Positions 1 through 9,240 of a DNA stretch of 64,000 bases are shown here, piece by piece. Below the pieces are notes generated by a model, which worked only from the letters and a program-made list of their open reading frames with translations, was not told where the DNA came from and searched no databases. Each line of letters opens with the position of its first letter. Within the stretch, counting starts at the first letter, position 1. This DNA comes from Aggregatibacter segnis ATCC 33393 (GTDB lineage: Bacteria; Pseudomonadota; Gammaproteobacteria; Enterobacterales; Pasteurellaceae): assembly GCF_000185305.1 (NCBI RefSeq), contig NZ_GL622200.1, positions 1,344,427 through 1,408,426 on the forward strand, given 5' to 3'. A program made the position numbers and the translations under genes.

Positions 1-1
1 C

Positions 2-70
2 TTTGGCGCCGACGCAGAAAGCAAACGCTTAATTGAGCGTTGGGTTGAAACAGTCAAAGGAGAAAAATAG
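2..70 (+). CDS. C-terminal end of an unidentified protein (partial)
   Basis: An open frame enters from the left edge and stops at TAG 68-70, giving 22 residues that end in RWVETVKGEK. The residues look like an amphipathic C-terminal helix. Too little is present to name a family. The gene ends about 150 bases before hipB, and an uptake-type word (aagtgcggt) follows at 80-88. Confidence 0.5.
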   Translation, partial: FGADAESKRLIERWVETVKGEK

Positions 71-111
71 CTGAGAAAAAAGTGCGGTGGAAATTTTAAT
101 CGTTTACAGAT

Positions 112-212
112 TATATCGCATAGGATATAAAACATAAATTATACTTTACAAGATATAAAAAAGCTTTATACTTCATAGCGTATAAAATAATTTCTATACG
201 CTATAGCGTATG
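112..212 (+). promoter_or_regulatory. Four-operator array of the hipBA promoter
   Basis: Four imperfect palindromes of the form TATAC-N8-GTATA lie at 112-129, 140-157, 167-184 and 195-212. The third is perfect in its arms; the fourth contains the 16-bp perfect palindrome ATACGCTATAGCGTAT (196-211). Their centres are 28, 27 and 28 bp apart. Escherichia coli hipBA has operators TATCC-N8-GGATA, the same geometry, bound by HipB for autorepression. The last operator ends ten bases before the hipB start, so bound HipB would block the promoter and ribosome entry. The function is inferred from this geometry. Confidence 0.75.
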
Positions 213-222
213 AGGAGTCACA

Positions 223-501
223 ATGGTTATCACCACCGCAAAAATGCTTTCTCATGTAATTCGGGAATTTCGCTATCAAGGCGATCTGTCACAAACTGAT
301 GTTGCTAAACTCGCCGGAACGACCCAAGCCCGAATTTCAGCGTTTGAGAATGAGCCGGAGCGTACTAAATTAGAAACGCTATTTAAAATTCTGGCAGGAC
401 TAGAACTAGAGCTTATTGTGCAACCACGCAAAAAGTCATCTAATACCGCTCTCTCAATTAAGGAGCCAACAGCAACATACGATGACGATGAGGCATGGTG
501 A
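223..501 (+). CDS. hipB: HipB antitoxin, XRE-family DNA-binding protein
   Basis: This 92-residue protein has an XRE/Cro helix-turn-helix at about residues 22-62 (LSQTDVAKLAGTTQARISAF). It ends in an acidic tail, DDDEAW; HipB of E. coli also ends in a flexible tail with a terminal Trp. It should bind HipA, neutralise its kinase activity and repress its own operon through the four upstream operators. The start is supported by GAGGAG (212-217) five bases before ATG. The stop codon overlaps the probable hipA start (TGATG, 499-503), indicating translational coupling. Identification is firm from fold, size and position beside hipA. Confidence 0.9.
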   Translation: MVITTAKMLSHVIREFRYQGDLSQTDVAKLAGTTQARISAFENEPERTKLETLFKILAGLELELIVQPRKKSSNTALSIKEPTATYDDDEAW

Positions 502-1781
502 TGAGTAACTCGATTCTAAACGTCGCCATGAATGGCTTGTTAGTCGGTGAATGGCGAAAACTCACCAGTGGCGCAACCGAATTTCAGTATGCGGAAAAAT
601 GGCTTGAATCTGTTCGCTCGCGCCCTATTTCATTGTCACTGCCCTTGTCGCACAAAATTTATCGAGGAGATTCCGTTTACAATTTCTTCGATAATCTCCT
701 CCCGGACAATGAGCAGATCCGTTCACGCATTCAGCAACGTTTTCAAACCTCAACAAAATCCCCATTTGATTTACTTTCGGCGATTGGACAGGATTGTATC
801 GGCGCAATTCAGCTTTATCAGGGTGAGAACCGGTCGGTACGTCAAATTTATGCAGAACCGTTAAATGACAAAGAGGTGGAAAACGTGCTGAAAAACTACC
901 GCACTTTTCCTCTTGGTATGGAAGAAAGCGAGGATTTCCGAATTTCTTTAGCCGGCGCTCAGGAAAAAACAGCGCTGCTTTATTATCAAAATCAATGGCA
1001 GCGCCCTTTGCATTCCACCGCGACCAGCCATATTTTTAAACTCCCGATTGGTATGGTGGCACAAGGGCAACTTGATCTTTCCGGTAGCTGTGAAAATGAA
1101 TGGCTTTGCTTGAATATTATGAAAGCCTTCGGTTTGCCGGTTCCTCGAAGCCAAATTCAGTATTTCGGTGAAATGAAAGTGCTGATTGTGGAGCGCTTCG
1201 ATCGCCGTTGGTCTGAAAATAGAAGTTGGCTAATTCGTTTACCACAGGAGGATATGTGCCAAGCACTCAACATTGCCCCTGCGCGAAAATATGAAAATGA
1301 CGGCGGGCCGAGCATTCTTCAAATTATGTCGCTTCTCAAGGGTTCATCCAACGCCCAAGCAGATCGCAAGCAGTTTTTTAAAGCGCAAATTATTTTCTGG
1401 CTGCTTTGTGCCATTGACGGCCATGGCAAAAATTTCAGTCTATTTTTGGAACAAGAGAATCGCTATCGTCTAACGCCTTTTTATGACGTGATGTCCGCCT
1501 ATCCGCTCATCAACCACAACGGACTACAAAAACAAAAAGTCAAAATGGCAATGGCGTGGCACGGCAAAAATAAACATTATTTATGGGATAAAATACAACC
1601 CCGCCACATTTTCAACACCGCTAAACTCGCAGGCTTGTCAAAGGAAACAGTTGAAGACGTTTTGCATGAGATCAGTGCGCTATATCGAAGAGTCAGTGAA
1701 ATAAATACCCATGGATTGCCTGATGAAATTGTGGAGCCAATTTTAATGGGATTGGAAATGCAGATGAAAAAGATAAGTTAA
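501..1781 (+). CDS. hipA: HipA toxin, serine/threonine kinase
   Basis: Full-length HipA of about 426 residues. HipA phosphorylates glutamyl-tRNA synthetase and so induces dormancy and persistence. An N-terminal subdomain (to about residue 105) precedes the kinase fold. Visible are the P-loop region SLAGAQEKTALL, whose leading serine is the autophosphorylation site of E. coli HipA, the substrate-region motif VERFDRRW, the catalytic loop DGHGKNFSLF and the metal-binding LTPFYDVMSAYP. All key residues are present, so the kinase looks active. I prefer ATG 501, which overlaps the hipB stop and has GAGG (490-493) at good spacing, over the in-frame ATG 495. It is a single-chain HipA, not a split HipS/HipT system. 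Confidence 0.92.
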   Translation: MSNSILNVAMNGLLVGEWRKLTSGATEFQYAEKWLESVRSRPISLSLPLSHKIYRGDSVYNFFDNLLPDNEQIRSRIQQRFQTSTKSPFDLLSAIGQDCIGAIQLYQGENRSVRQIYAEPLNDKEVENVLKNYRTFPLGMEESEDFRISLAGAQEKTALLYYQNQWQRPLHSTATSHIFKLPIGMVAQGQLDLSGSCENEWLCLNIMKAFGLPVPRSQIQYFGEMKVLIVERFDRRWSENRSWLIRLPQEDMCQALNIAPARKYENDGGPSILQIMSLLKGSSNAQADRKQFFKAQIIFWLLCAIDGHGKNFSLFLEQENRYRLTPFYDVMSAYPLINHNGLQKQKVKMAMAWHGKNKHYLWDKIQPRHIFNTAKLAGLSKETVEDVLHEISALYRRVSEINTHGLPDEIVEPILMGLEMQMKKIS

Positions 1782-1815
1782 AAAAGTGCGGTGGAAATTC
1801 ACCGCACTTTTACTA
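1782..1815 (+). terminator. Terminator after hipA made of paired uptake sequences
   Basis: The sequence aaaagtgcggtg-gaaatt-caccgcactttt is an inverted repeat ending in T-rich DNA directly after the hipA stop. Each arm contains the uptake word AAGTGCGGT. Confidence 0.8.
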
Positions 1816-1859
1816 TAAATAACCAAAACCTCATTATAAAAACTGTAATAAAACAATTT

Positions 1860-2270
1860 TTACTTTCTTTTTAATGGAAAAATCCAAACATTTCGCAACA
1901 ATCCATTCTTATCTTTTTGTTTTTCTTGGTAAGGTTCATCTGCCAAATAAACTTCACCAATATAGCTATATTTTTTAGGCTCAAATACCTCAAAAAGGTG
2001 GACCTTAACTCCATTTGTTCTTGATTCTACTAGAGTTTTATTTTGTTGAAAATCAAGCTGTTGTTCACCTTCCGCTCCCATTCCTGTATAATGTAACGTA
2101 TCACCTTTCCATACGTCGTCATAAAGGTGTTTAGTATGATCAAAAATAAGAACTAAAGAATTAGTTTTCTTAGAACGACGCATTCCACCAGCATTCCCAC
2201 ATTTAAATACATCCATTAACTCTTGATTTGTTAATACAGTATCAATTCTTAGCATTTTTAAAATCCTCAA
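1860..2270 (-). CDS. SRA/YDG-like domain protein, possible modified-DNA reader
   Basis: A 136-residue protein without signal peptide or membrane helix. It contains GGMRRSKKTNSLVLI, a GDTLHYTGMGAEGEQ segment and KVHLFEVF, which together resemble the SRA/YDG-like fold found fused to HNH or helicase-type restriction proteins that recognise modified cytosine. No nuclease motif is present. Its start overlaps the end of the NUDIX gene by up to 29 bp (ATG 2255 is an alternative start), so the two are co-translated. The DNA is clearly more AT-rich than hipA or valS, suggesting horizontal acquisition. The family call rests on pattern memory and needs a profile search. Confidence 0.55.
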   Translation of the reverse strand: MRILKMLRIDTVLTNQELMDVFKCGNAGGMRRSKKTNSLVLIFDHTKHLYDDVWKGDTLHYTGMGAEGEQQLDFQQNKTLVESRTNGVKVHLFEVFEPKKYSYIGEVYLADEPYQEKQKDKNGLLRNVWIFPLKRK

Positions 2271-2649
2271 TAATTTTCTTTGCTATTGGAATATCAGCTG
2301 GCAATAGCTGATAACTTAATAACTCATTATATTTTACCCATTTCAGACCATTATGAACTATTAAATTAGGTTCACCAGAAACAATACGGCAATAAAAAGC
2401 AGTTAAATTAACAGATATATTAGGATAATGATGTATAGCATCTAAACAGTAAGATTCAACTTTAACAAGAACATTTAACTCTTCTTTTAATTCTCTGATA
2501 AGAGCCTGTTCGGCATTTTCATCTTTTTCTAACTTTCCACCCGGAAATTCCCATCCTGAAAAAATCTTATCTGTTGATATTCTTTCAGTTAGAAGAATTT
2601 CTTTTCTATCATTCAAAATAATTCCAGCAGAAACACTAATTATGTTCAT
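2242..2649 (-). CDS. NUDIX hydrolase, MutT/8-oxo-dGTPase-like
   Basis: The 135-residue protein has a complete NUDIX box, GGKLEKDENAEQALIRELKEE, fitting GX5EX7REUXEE, at about residues 37-59. It begins with the typical first strand (VSAGIILNDRKEILL). The substrate is probably an oxidised or modified nucleoside triphosphate, as for MutT, but specificity cannot be read. It overlaps the following SRA-like gene. In larger defence proteins NUDIX, helicase and SRA-like domains occur together, so this small pair may be a modular relative. AT-rich codon use sets it apart from valS. The housekeeping mutT of this organism is presumably elsewhere. Confidence 0.85.
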   Translation of the reverse strand: MNIISVSAGIILNDRKEILLTERISTDKIFSGWEFPGGKLEKDENAEQALIRELKEELNVLVKVESYCLDAIHHYPNISVNLTAFYCRIVSGEPNLIVHNGLKWVKYNELLSYQLLPADIPIAKKIIEDFKNAKN

Positions 2650-2661
2650 ATTTTTCCTGAA

Positions 2662-2689
2662 AAAAAGTAGGCATGATGCCTACTTTTTA
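2662..2689 (-). terminator. Intrinsic terminator downstream of valS
   Basis: Near-perfect inverted repeat aaaaagtaggca-tga-tgcctacttttt with T runs on either strand. It lies 8 bases beyond the valS stop and just before the NUDIX start, separating the two transcription units. Confidence 0.75.
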
Positions 2690-2696
2690 TGTTTTG

Positions 2697-5624
2697 TTAC
2701 AACGCCTCAATCGCCTTATACTGCTCACGAATTTTTTCTAATCCGGATTGGTATTCGGCTTGTTTTTCGCGTTCTTTGGCGATAACCGCTTCTGGGGCTT
2801 TGGCGACGAAAGCTTCGTTGCTGAGTTTGCTTTCGATGCGTTTAACTTCGTTTTGATATTTTTCAATCTCTTTAGTTAAACGAGCAAGCTCGGCTTCTTT
2901 ATTGATGAAACCTGCCATCGGCACGAGGATTTCGGTGTTGCCGACTAACTTCGCCACAGCTAACGGCGCTTGTTCACCCTCTTTAAGCACGCTGACGCTA
3001 TCTAATTTCGCCATGGCTTGTAAAAGTGCGGTCTGTTTTTCCAGTATTTTTTGCTCATCGGCTGGAATATTACGGAATAACAGATCGAGGCCTTTACTTG
3101 GTGCGATGTTGCTCTCGGCACGGATGTTACGCACGGCAACAATCACCTCTTTGAGCCAGTTGATCTCTGTTTCAGCCTCAGTATCAAAAGCGCTCTCTTC
3201 CACTCGTGGGAAAGGTTGCAACATGATGCTGTCGGCGGTGATACCCATGAATCCTTTCACTTTTTGCCAAATTTCTTCAGTAATAAATGGCATGAGCGGG
3301 TGTGCTAAACGCAACAATTTTTCCAACACATGAACCAAAGTTTGGCTTGCTGCACGAATTTGCGCTGCGTTGCCGTTGGCAAATACCGGTTTGGTGAGTT
3401 CCAAATACCAGTCGCAGAATTGGTTCCAAGTGAATTCATAAATCGCATTGGCACAAAGGTCGAAACGATATTGGCTTAATGCGCTGCGGAACGTTTCTAC
3501 TGTGCGATTGAATTCGGATTGAATCCAACGGTCTGCCACGGAGAATTCAATTTCGCCTTGGCTTAAATCTAATTTGTCATTGGTGAGAACGAAGCGGCTT
3601 GCGTTCCACAATTTATTACAGAAGTTACGGTAGCCTTCTAGGCGTTTCATATCCCAGTTGATATCGCGACCATTTGAAGCCAACGCAGCTAATGTGAAAC
3701 GCAATGCATCCGTACCGTGAGCGGCAATACCCTCAGCAAATTCTTTACGGGTCGCTTTGGCGATTTTCTCTGCCAATTGCGGCTGCATCATGTTGCCGGT
3801 GCGTTTTTCAAGTAAATCTTCAAGGCTGATGCCATCAATCATATCGATTGGATCGAGCACGTTACCTTTCGATTTCGACATTTTTTGACCTTGTTCATCA
3901 CGGATCAAGCCTGTTACGTAAACCGTTTTAAACGGCACTTGTGGTTTGCCATTTTCATCTTTTATGAAGTGCATCGTAAACATAATCATACGCGCAACCC
4001 AGAAGAAGATGATGTCGAAGCCGGTGATTAACACATCCGTAGGGTGGAACATTTTGAGTTCTTTGGTTTGCTCCGGCCAACCTAAGGTAGAGAACGTCCA
4101 CAAGCCTGATGAGAACCACGTGTCTAATACGTCTTCATCTTGTTTGAGTTCAACCGCAGAATCTAAGTTATATTTTGACCGCACTTCAGCTTCGTTGCGC
4201 GCGACATACACGTTGCCTTCCGCGTCATACCACGCTGGAATACGGTGTCCCCACCAAAGTTGGCGAGAGATACACCAATCTTGAATATCGCGCATCCAAG
4301 AGAAATAAAGGTTTTCGTATTGTTTCGGTACGAATTGGATTTCGCCGTCTTCCACCGCTTTGATTGCTACATCAGCAAGCGGTTTCACGCTCACATACCA
4401 TTGGTCGGTTAACATCGGCTCAATCGGCACGCCGCCACGGTCGCCATAAGGCACTTTTAAATCATGCGGTTTAATTTCATCTAATAAACCAAGCGCTTCA
4501 AAATCTGCCACGATTTTCTTACGTGCAGCGAAACGCTCTAAGCCACGATAATCGGCTGGCATAACATATCCTTCAGAGGAACTGACAGCGTAAAAACTTG
4601 GTGAACTATATATTTTTTCACCATTCGAATAAGTTACATTTTCTTTTGGTTTTTCTTGATAAGTTAAAACTTCTGCCTCATTACGAATATGGGCATTTAG
4701 AGTAAAGATATTAACCATTGGCAATTTATGACGATCACCCACTTCATAGTCATTAAAGTCGTGCGCAGGGGTGATTTTCACTACACCGGTACCGAATTCA
4801 CGATCCACATATTCATCGGCAATAATCGGAATTTCACGGTTAGCCAGTGGCAGAACGACCGTTTTACCAATTAGAGATTGATAACGCTCATCTTCCGGAT
4901 GAACCGCAACCGCCGTATCGCCCAACATGGTTTCCGGACGCGTGGTTGCTACGACTAAATACTCTTTACCATCTGCCGTTTTCGCACCGTTGGCTAACGG
5001 ATAACGGAAATGCCAAAGGGAACCTTTGCTCTCTTTGTTTTCCACTTCTAAATCAGAAATCGCGGTGTGAAGTTTTGGATCCCAGTTTACTAAGCGTTTG
5101 CCACGGTAAATCAAACCTTCTTCATGCAAGCGAACAAACACTTCTTTTACCGCATTGGATAAACCGTCGTCCATGGTGAAGCGCTCACGTTCCCAGTCGA
5201 TGGAGTTACCTAAACGGCGCATTTGTTGGCTGATTGTGCCGCCTGAATAGGCTTTCCAATCCCAAATTTTGTTGATGAACGCTTCGCGGCCATAATCGTG
5301 GCGGGTTTTACCTTCTTCTGCGGCGATTTTACGCTCCACCACCATTTGGGTTGCGATACCCGCGTGGTCTGTCCCCGCTTGCCATAAGGTGTTATGCCCT
5401 TCCATACGGTTAAAACGGATTAAAGTATCCATTAAGGTTTGTTGGAAAGCGTGCCCCATGTGTAAAGAACCTGTGACGTTCGGTGGCGGAATCGCAATGC
5501 AATAGCTCGGCGCATTTTCATTTTCAGACGGTTTAAAATAACCGCTCTCTTCCCAATGTTGATAAAGGGCTTGTTCTACCGCAGACGGATTAAAACGGTC
5601 TGCCATTTCGAATTTTTGTGTCAT
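2697..5624 (-). CDS. valS: Valyl-tRNA synthetase
   Basis: This class I synthetase charges tRNA-Val in the cytoplasm. The HIGH motif appears as HMGH (about residue 55-58) after PPPNVTGSL, and the KMSKS loop as [10 protein letters not shown] (about 580). Between them lies the CP1 editing domain, which removes mischarged threonine; the C-terminus ends in the family's coiled coil. At 975 residues it is about 20-25 longer than the usual 951-954. The excess lies at about residues 312-350 (nt 4570-4690), an AT-rich stretch between the [10 protein letters not shown] strand and [12 protein letters not shown], inside CP1. The start is supported by AAGAGA upstream. In many relatives holC lies just upstream of valS; here mrr and yqfB intervene. 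Confidence 0.97.
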   Translation of the reverse strand: MTQKFEMADRFNPSAVEQALYQHWEESGYFKPSENENAPSYCIAIPPPNVTGSLHMGHAFQQTLMDTLIRFNRMEGHNTLWQAGTDHAGIATQMVVERKIAAEEGKTRHDYGREAFINKIWDWKAYSGGTISQQMRRLGNSIDWERERFTMDDGLSNAVKEVFVRLHEEGLIYRGKRLVNWDPKLHTAISDLEVENKESKGSLWHFRYPLANGAKTADGKEYLVVATTRPETMLGDTAVAVHPEDERYQSLIGKTVVLPLANREIPIIADEYVDREFGTGVVKITPAHDFNDYEVGDRHKLPMVNIFTLNAHIRNEAEVLTYQEKPKENVTYSNGEKIYSSPSFYAVSSSEGYVMPADYRGLERFAARKKIVADFEALGLLDEIKPHDLKVPYGDRGGVPIEPMLTDQWYVSVKPLADVAIKAVEDGEIQFVPKQYENLYFSWMRDIQDWCISRQLWWGHRIPAWYDAEGNVYVARNEAEVRSKYNLDSAVELKQDEDVLDTWFSSGLWTFSTLGWPEQTKELKMFHPTDVLITGFDIIFFWVARMIMFTMHFIKDENGKPQVPFKTVYVTGLIRDEQGQKMSKSKGNVLDPIDMIDGISLEDLLEKRTGNMMQPQLAEKIAKATRKEFAEGIAAHGTDALRFTLAALASNGRDINWDMKRLEGYRNFCNKLWNASRFVLTNDKLDLSQGEIEFSVADRWIQSEFNRTVETFRSALSQYRFDLCANAIYEFTWNQFCDWYLELTKPVFANGNAAQIRAASQTLVHVLEKLLRLAHPLMPFITEEIWQKVKGFMGITADSIMLQPFPRVEESAFDTEAETEINWLKEVIVAVRNIRAESNIAPSKGLDLLFRNIPADEQKILEKQTALLQAMAKLDSVSVLKEGEQAPLAVAKLVGNTEILVPMAGFINKEAELARLTKEIEKYQNEVKRIESKLSNEAFVAKAPEAVIAKEREKQAEYQSGLEKIREQYKAIEAL

Positions 5625-5680
5625 TTATTTATTCTCTTTTAGTAAGATTCAACTTATTTATTGGACCATTTATAAAAATA

Positions 5681-6598
5681 CTATGAAAAGCTTTCCCAAA
5701 AATCACTATCTAATTTCTTAATGCTAAAAATTTTTTGTGGCTGAACACCTAATTCATATTCATAAATATATTTAGCCAATAAATCTCCATTAATCAAAAC
5801 AATTTTTGCTTTTGAAAAATTTTGAACATATTTTACAGCCTCATTTGAGAATTTTGCAGTAGTCACAAAAATACCTTTTGTTGCATTTCCTTGTAAACCA
5901 AGCAATGTTCCTATAAATCGTTGAATATCAGGTTGCCCTATTGATACATCTTTTTGATAACGTTTTGCTTGTACATAAATTTGTTCAAATCCTAGAACAT
6001 CACTTTTTATAATCCCATCAATTCCACCATCTCGACTTAATTGTGTAATCTCACCATCCCCATACCCCATTTTTTGAAACAGTTCGATAACAATTTTTTC
6101 AAAAGCTACTGGAGATTTGCTTAAAAGCACTTCGAGAATCTCATTATAAATCTCTTTTCTAATAGCTAAATAAGACTTTTCTAACTGTTCAAGTGGATTC
6201 ACCTCAAGCTCAACAATTTGTTGCGTAATTTCTTCTTTTTCTTGCTCCGATGAAGTATCAAACTTTCTTAAGTAGTTTTCTCTAATATATTTTAAAATAT
6301 CATCACTAGAGGCATATAAAAGCTGAATACCTAAATCAGAGACAAAATATAATCTTTTATCTTTTACCTTCTCAAAAGATATCAAACCTGACTTATCTAA
6401 ATCATTTAATTTCCACAAAACAGTATTTTCAAAAATCTTAGCATTACTTACTTCATATCTACGATTCAGGAAATCATTATCTAAATTAAAATATTCAGCT
6501 AATTTACTAATAATAGAAGATTTATCTAAATTTGGATTTGTTTTAAGTATATTTAAGATGGGATTTAATAAATCTTTTGTTTTATTGTAAGTTCTCAT
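5681..6598 (-). CDS. mrr: Mrr-family restriction endonuclease
   Basis: The 305-residue protein matches the length and layout of E. coli Mrr (304), a type IV-like nuclease that cuts DNA carrying foreign adenine or cytosine methylation. An N-terminal winged-helix region (about 1-105) is followed by a charged linker and an Mrr_cat PD-(D/E)xK domain from about residue 163. Putative catalytic residues are D194 in DGGIDG and the QAK motif at 210-212. It overlaps the 3' end of yqfB by 17 bp and lies just upstream of valS. The gene is strikingly AT-rich compared with both neighbours, a sign of recent transfer. No cognate methyltransferase is present, as expected for Mrr. Confidence 0.88.
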   Translation of the reverse strand: MRTYNKTKDLLNPILNILKTNPNLDKSSIISKLAEYFNLDNDFLNRRYEVSNAKIFENTVLWKLNDLDKSGLISFEKVKDKRLYFVSDLGIQLLYASSDDILKYIRENYLRKFDTSSEQEKEEITQQIVELEVNPLEQLEKSYLAIRKEIYNEILEVLLSKSPVAFEKIVIELFQKMGYGDGEITQLSRDGGIDGIIKSDVLGFEQIYVQAKRYQKDVSIGQPDIQRFIGTLLGLQGNATKGIFVTTAKFSNEAVKYVQNFSKAKIVLINGDLLAKYIYEYELGVQPQKIFSIKKLDSDFWESFS

Positions 6599-6911
6599 AT
6601 TTCCCCTCTATCAAACCAAACGTAACTACATAAAGCAGCCCTTCACTCGGATAAATACTCCGAATCACTTCTTTCAACTCATCCAATCCCATATTCTCCT
6701 GCTTCGCATGTTGTTCTGTCAGTTCATCAAGGGTAATTGGCGACACACTTAACACTTCAACAGTGCAGAAATATTGATTATCTTCAAACCGCCCCACTCG
6801 CAGAATATCGCCCGCTTTAAAATGGCTTTCGGATTTATCACGAATGGTGATGGTTTTGCGCCCGGCGAGAATATCGGCTTCAAAGCGTTGGTAGAAAGTA
6901 ATGTCGTTCAT
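6582..6911 (-). CDS. yqfB: N4-acetylcytidine amidohydrolase, ASCH domain
   Basis: The protein (109 residues) closely resembles E. coli YqfB (103), which hydrolyses N4-acetylcytidine to cytidine and acetate. The ASCH-fold signature is clear: [22 protein letters not shown], then GDILRVGRF and the [14 protein letters not shown] segment. The motif lysine (in GRKTITIRD) and the glutamate in the second half are present. The C-terminus is a few residues longer than in E. coli and runs 17 bp into mrr, so the two genes are coupled. An uptake word (6914-6922) lies just upstream of the start. Confidence 0.88.
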   Translation of the reverse strand: MNDITFYQRFEADILAGRKTITIRDKSESHFKAGDILRVGRFEDNQYFCTVEVLSVSPITLDELTEQHAKQENMGLDELKEVIRSIYPSEGLLYVVTFGLIEGKYENLQ

Positions 6912-6950
6912 AAAAGTGCGGTCAGTTTTTTAAGTGTTTTTTGTAACCAT

Positions 6951-7066
6951 CCCCCTCTTTGGCAAAGAGGGGTTAGGGGAGATTCGGCAGAAGTTATATC
7001 AACCTCATAAAGAAATTCACGCTTGTTATCAAATCTCCCCCAGTTCCTCTTTTCTAAAGAGGGGCG
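6951..7066. repeat. Imperfect inverted-repeat element, MITE-like, about 116 bp
   Basis: The left arm (6951-6984, ccccctctttggcaaagagg and following) and right arm (7031-7066) are reverse complements of each other over about 34 bp with a few mismatches. They enclose 46 bp. Each arm also contains its own small hairpin (ctcttt-n-aaagag). No open frame is inside. It sits between yqfB and the 3' end of holC, at the edge of the likely imported mrr-yqfB segment. It could be a miniature element, an intergenic repeat family member or a terminator pair; copy number elsewhere is unknown. Confidence 0.6.
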
Positions 7067-7079
7067 TTTTTTTATATCG

Positions 7080-7526
7080 TTATACCTGCTCCGTACTCAA
7101 CGCCCAGCCTAACTGTCTCAGTTGTTTATAACGCTCACGCGCCAAGGCTTTTGGCTGCTCTTCCACAGGAACAAAGTCGATAATTTGGTTAAAGCTATTA
7201 ATGTATTCCGGCAGTTGCGGTTGCAGATTAATCAGCAAATCACGGCTTTGTGCATTGCGTTTGCCCGTCCAACTAATTTCAATAGGCGTGGCATACGTGG
7301 TGGCTTCGCCGGAAAGGTTGTGCGGAACAAACTCGTCAGGTTCTCTTTGCCACAATGCCTCATCAATATTGAGCGCCTGAGCTTCACTTTCACACACCAA
7401 TAAAACACGTTTTCCTAAACGCCAAGCGGATGCCGCTAAATCGCAAGCAAGGCTTTCCACTGCAGACAAATTTGACCGCGCAGAAGAGCTGTCGGAAAGC
7501 AGGTAAAATTGCGCGTTTTTCGGCAT
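7080..7526 (-). CDS. holC: DNA polymerase III chi subunit
   Basis: HolC (chi) links the clamp-loader to single-strand binding protein during replication. The 148-residue product starting MPKNAQFYLL matches E. coli HolC (147) throughout: LSAVESLACDLAASAWRLGKR, the DEALWQREPDEFVPHNL segment and the IIDFVPVEEQPKALARERYK ending. The reading frame is open to a TTG at 7562, but the ATG at 7526 aligns with the family start and is preferred. The gene is divergent from fumC. Confidence 0.93.
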   Translation of the reverse strand: MPKNAQFYLLSDSSSARSNLSAVESLACDLAASAWRLGKRVLLVCESEAQALNIDEALWQREPDEFVPHNLSGEATTYATPIEISWTGKRNAQSRDLLINLQPQLPEYINSFNQIIDFVPVEEQPKALARERYKQLRQLGWALSTEQV

Positions 7527-7634
7527 AAATAACACGTCCAAATTAGGAAAAATGAATTGCAAGATTTTAGCGGAAATCGGCTAAAATATAAAATGTTAAT
7601 TTCCGAACCCTTTCGCCGCCAACGGACCGAACTT

Positions 7635-7650
7635 TATGATCTAAGTCACA
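7635..7650 (+). promoter_or_regulatory. Probable CRP site upstream of fumC
   Basis: TATGA-TCTAAG-TCACA matches the CRP palindrome TGTGA-N6-TCACA at nine of ten arm positions. It lies in the 221-bp holC-fumC divergent gap, about 100 bases before the fumC start. CRP control of fumarase fits catabolic genes, but this is inference. Confidence 0.5.
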
Positions 7651-7747
7651 AAACCGATTTTCTGTTTGTAATTTCAGTTCATAGATTGGCTTGCCGGTGT
7701 TAGAATCCAACAGACTTTTCATTAATAATCAATAAGAGGTAATTACA

Positions 7748-9142
7748 ATGGCATTTCGTATTGAAAAAGACACCATGGGCGAAGTTCAAGTGCCGGCAGA
7801 CAAATACTGGGCTGCTCAAACCGAACGTTCCCGCAACAATTTCAAAATCGGTCCTGCGGCATCTATGCCACATGAAGTCATCGAAGCCTTTGGTTATTTG
7901 AAAAAAGCGGCTGCATTCGCCAACCATGATTTAGGCGTGTTACCTGCTGAAAAACGTGATTTAATCGCACAAGCTTGCGATGAAATTTTAGCAAATAAAT
8001 TAGACGATCAATTCCCGTTGGTGATTTGGCAAACCGGTTCCGGTACACAATCCAACATGAACGTGAACGAAGTGGTGGCAAACCGCGCTCACGTTTTACA
8101 CGGTGGCAAATTGGGCGAAAAATCCATTATTCACCCGAATGATGATGTGAACAAATCCCAATCTTCCAACGATACCTTCCCAACCGCAATGCATATTGCC
8201 GCATACAAAAAAGTTGTCGAAATCACTATTCCTGCCGTAGAACGTTTACAAAAAACCTTTGCAGCAAAATCTGAAGCCTTTAAAGATGTAGTTAAAATCG
8301 GTCGTACGCACTTAATGGATGCCACACCGCTCACACTCGGTCAAGAATTCTCTGCCTATGCCGCGCAATTACACTTCGGTTTACTTGCATTGAAAAATAC
8401 CCTACCGCACTTACGCCAATTAGCTCTTGGCGGCACGGCTGTGGGTACCGGTTTGAATACACCGAAAGGCTATGATGTGAAAGTGGCTGAATACATTGCT
8501 AAATTCACCGGTCTTCCGTTCATCACCGCAGAAAACAAATTTGAAGCCTTGGCAGCACATGATGCTATCGTGGAAACTCACGGTGCATTACGTCAACTTG
8601 CTATGAGCTTGTTCAAAATTGCTAACGACATCCGTTTATTGGCGTCCGGCCCGCGCTCCGGTATCGGTGAAATCTTAATTCCGGAAAATGAACCGGGTTC
8701 TTCCATCATGCCGGGTAAAGTCAACCCAACCCAATGTGAAGCCATGACCATGGTATGCGCACAAGTGTTTGGTAACGACACCACTATCGCGTTCGTCGGC
8801 TCTCAAGGTCACTTCCAATTGAACGTGTTCAATCCGGTAATGATTGCGAACTTCTTACAATCCGCCCAATTGTTGGCAGATGCCTGTGTTTCTTTAGATG
8901 AACACTGCGCGACCGGTATCGAACCGAACTTCCCTCGCATTAAACAACAACTTGAAAATTCATTGATGTTGGTCACAGCACTTAATACCCATATCGGTTA
9001 TGAAAATGCGGCGAAAATTGCGAAAACCGCACACAAAAACGGTACCACCTTACGCGAAGAAGCCATTAATCTTGGCTTAGTTTCTGCGGAAGATTTCGAC
9101 AAATGGGTGCGTCCGGAAGATATGGTAGGCAGCTTAAAATAA
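7748..9142 (+). CDS. fumC: Fumarate hydratase, class II
   Basis: Reversible hydration of fumarate to malate in the (branched) TCA pathway, as a cytoplasmic homotetramer without an iron-sulfur cluster. The 464 residues are the normal class II length. The family signature [11 protein letters not shown] (SS loop with the catalytic serine) is at about residue 317. Substrate-binding [14 protein letters not shown] (about 97-110) and the [10 protein letters not shown] segment with the catalytic histidine (about 188) are present. RBS AAGAGG (7733-7738) precedes ATG. A CRP-like site is upstream and an intrinsic terminator follows. Confidence 0.97.
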   Translation: MAFRIEKDTMGEVQVPADKYWAAQTERSRNNFKIGPAASMPHEVIEAFGYLKKAAAFANHDLGVLPAEKRDLIAQACDEILANKLDDQFPLVIWQTGSGTQSNMNVNEVVANRAHVLHGGKLGEKSIIHPNDDVNKSQSSNDTFPTAMHIAAYKKVVEITIPAVERLQKTFAAKSEAFKDVVKIGRTHLMDATPLTLGQEFSAYAAQLHFGLLALKNTLPHLRQLALGGTAVGTGLNTPKGYDVKVAEYIAKFTGLPFITAENKFEALAAHDAIVETHGALRQLAMSLFKIANDIRLLASGPRSGIGEILIPENEPGSSIMPGKVNPTQCEAMTMVCAQVFGNDTTIAFVGSQGHFQLNVFNPVMIANFLQSAQLLADACVSLDEHCATGIEPNFPRIKQQLENSLMLVTALNTHIGYENAAKIAKTAHKNGTTLREEAINLGLVSAEDFDKWVRPEDMVGSLK

Positions 9143-9173
9143 CGTGATGCGTTAAATTAAGTTATGAGTAAAG

Positions 9174-9201
9174 AAGACGGGATCAATTTCCCGTCTTTTT
9201 T
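9174..9201 (+). terminator. Intrinsic terminator of fumC
   Basis: Stem aagacggg (9174-9181) / cccgtctt (9190-9197) with an eight-base loop, followed by a T run. A TATAAT at 9204-9209 immediately downstream is the likely -10 of the next gene. Confidence 0.85.
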
Positions 9202-9240
9202 GCTATAATCGCCCACATAAATTTTTATGACGGATTGTTT

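Noticed and set aside
495..500. ATG 495 as hipA start
   Set aside because: ATG 501 overlaps the hipB stop and has better ribosome-site spacing and family alignment.
2902..3333. Plus-strand frames inside valS, fumC, srfB and other genes
   Set aside because: Each lies fully within a well-supported gene on the other strand or in another frame and shows no family features.
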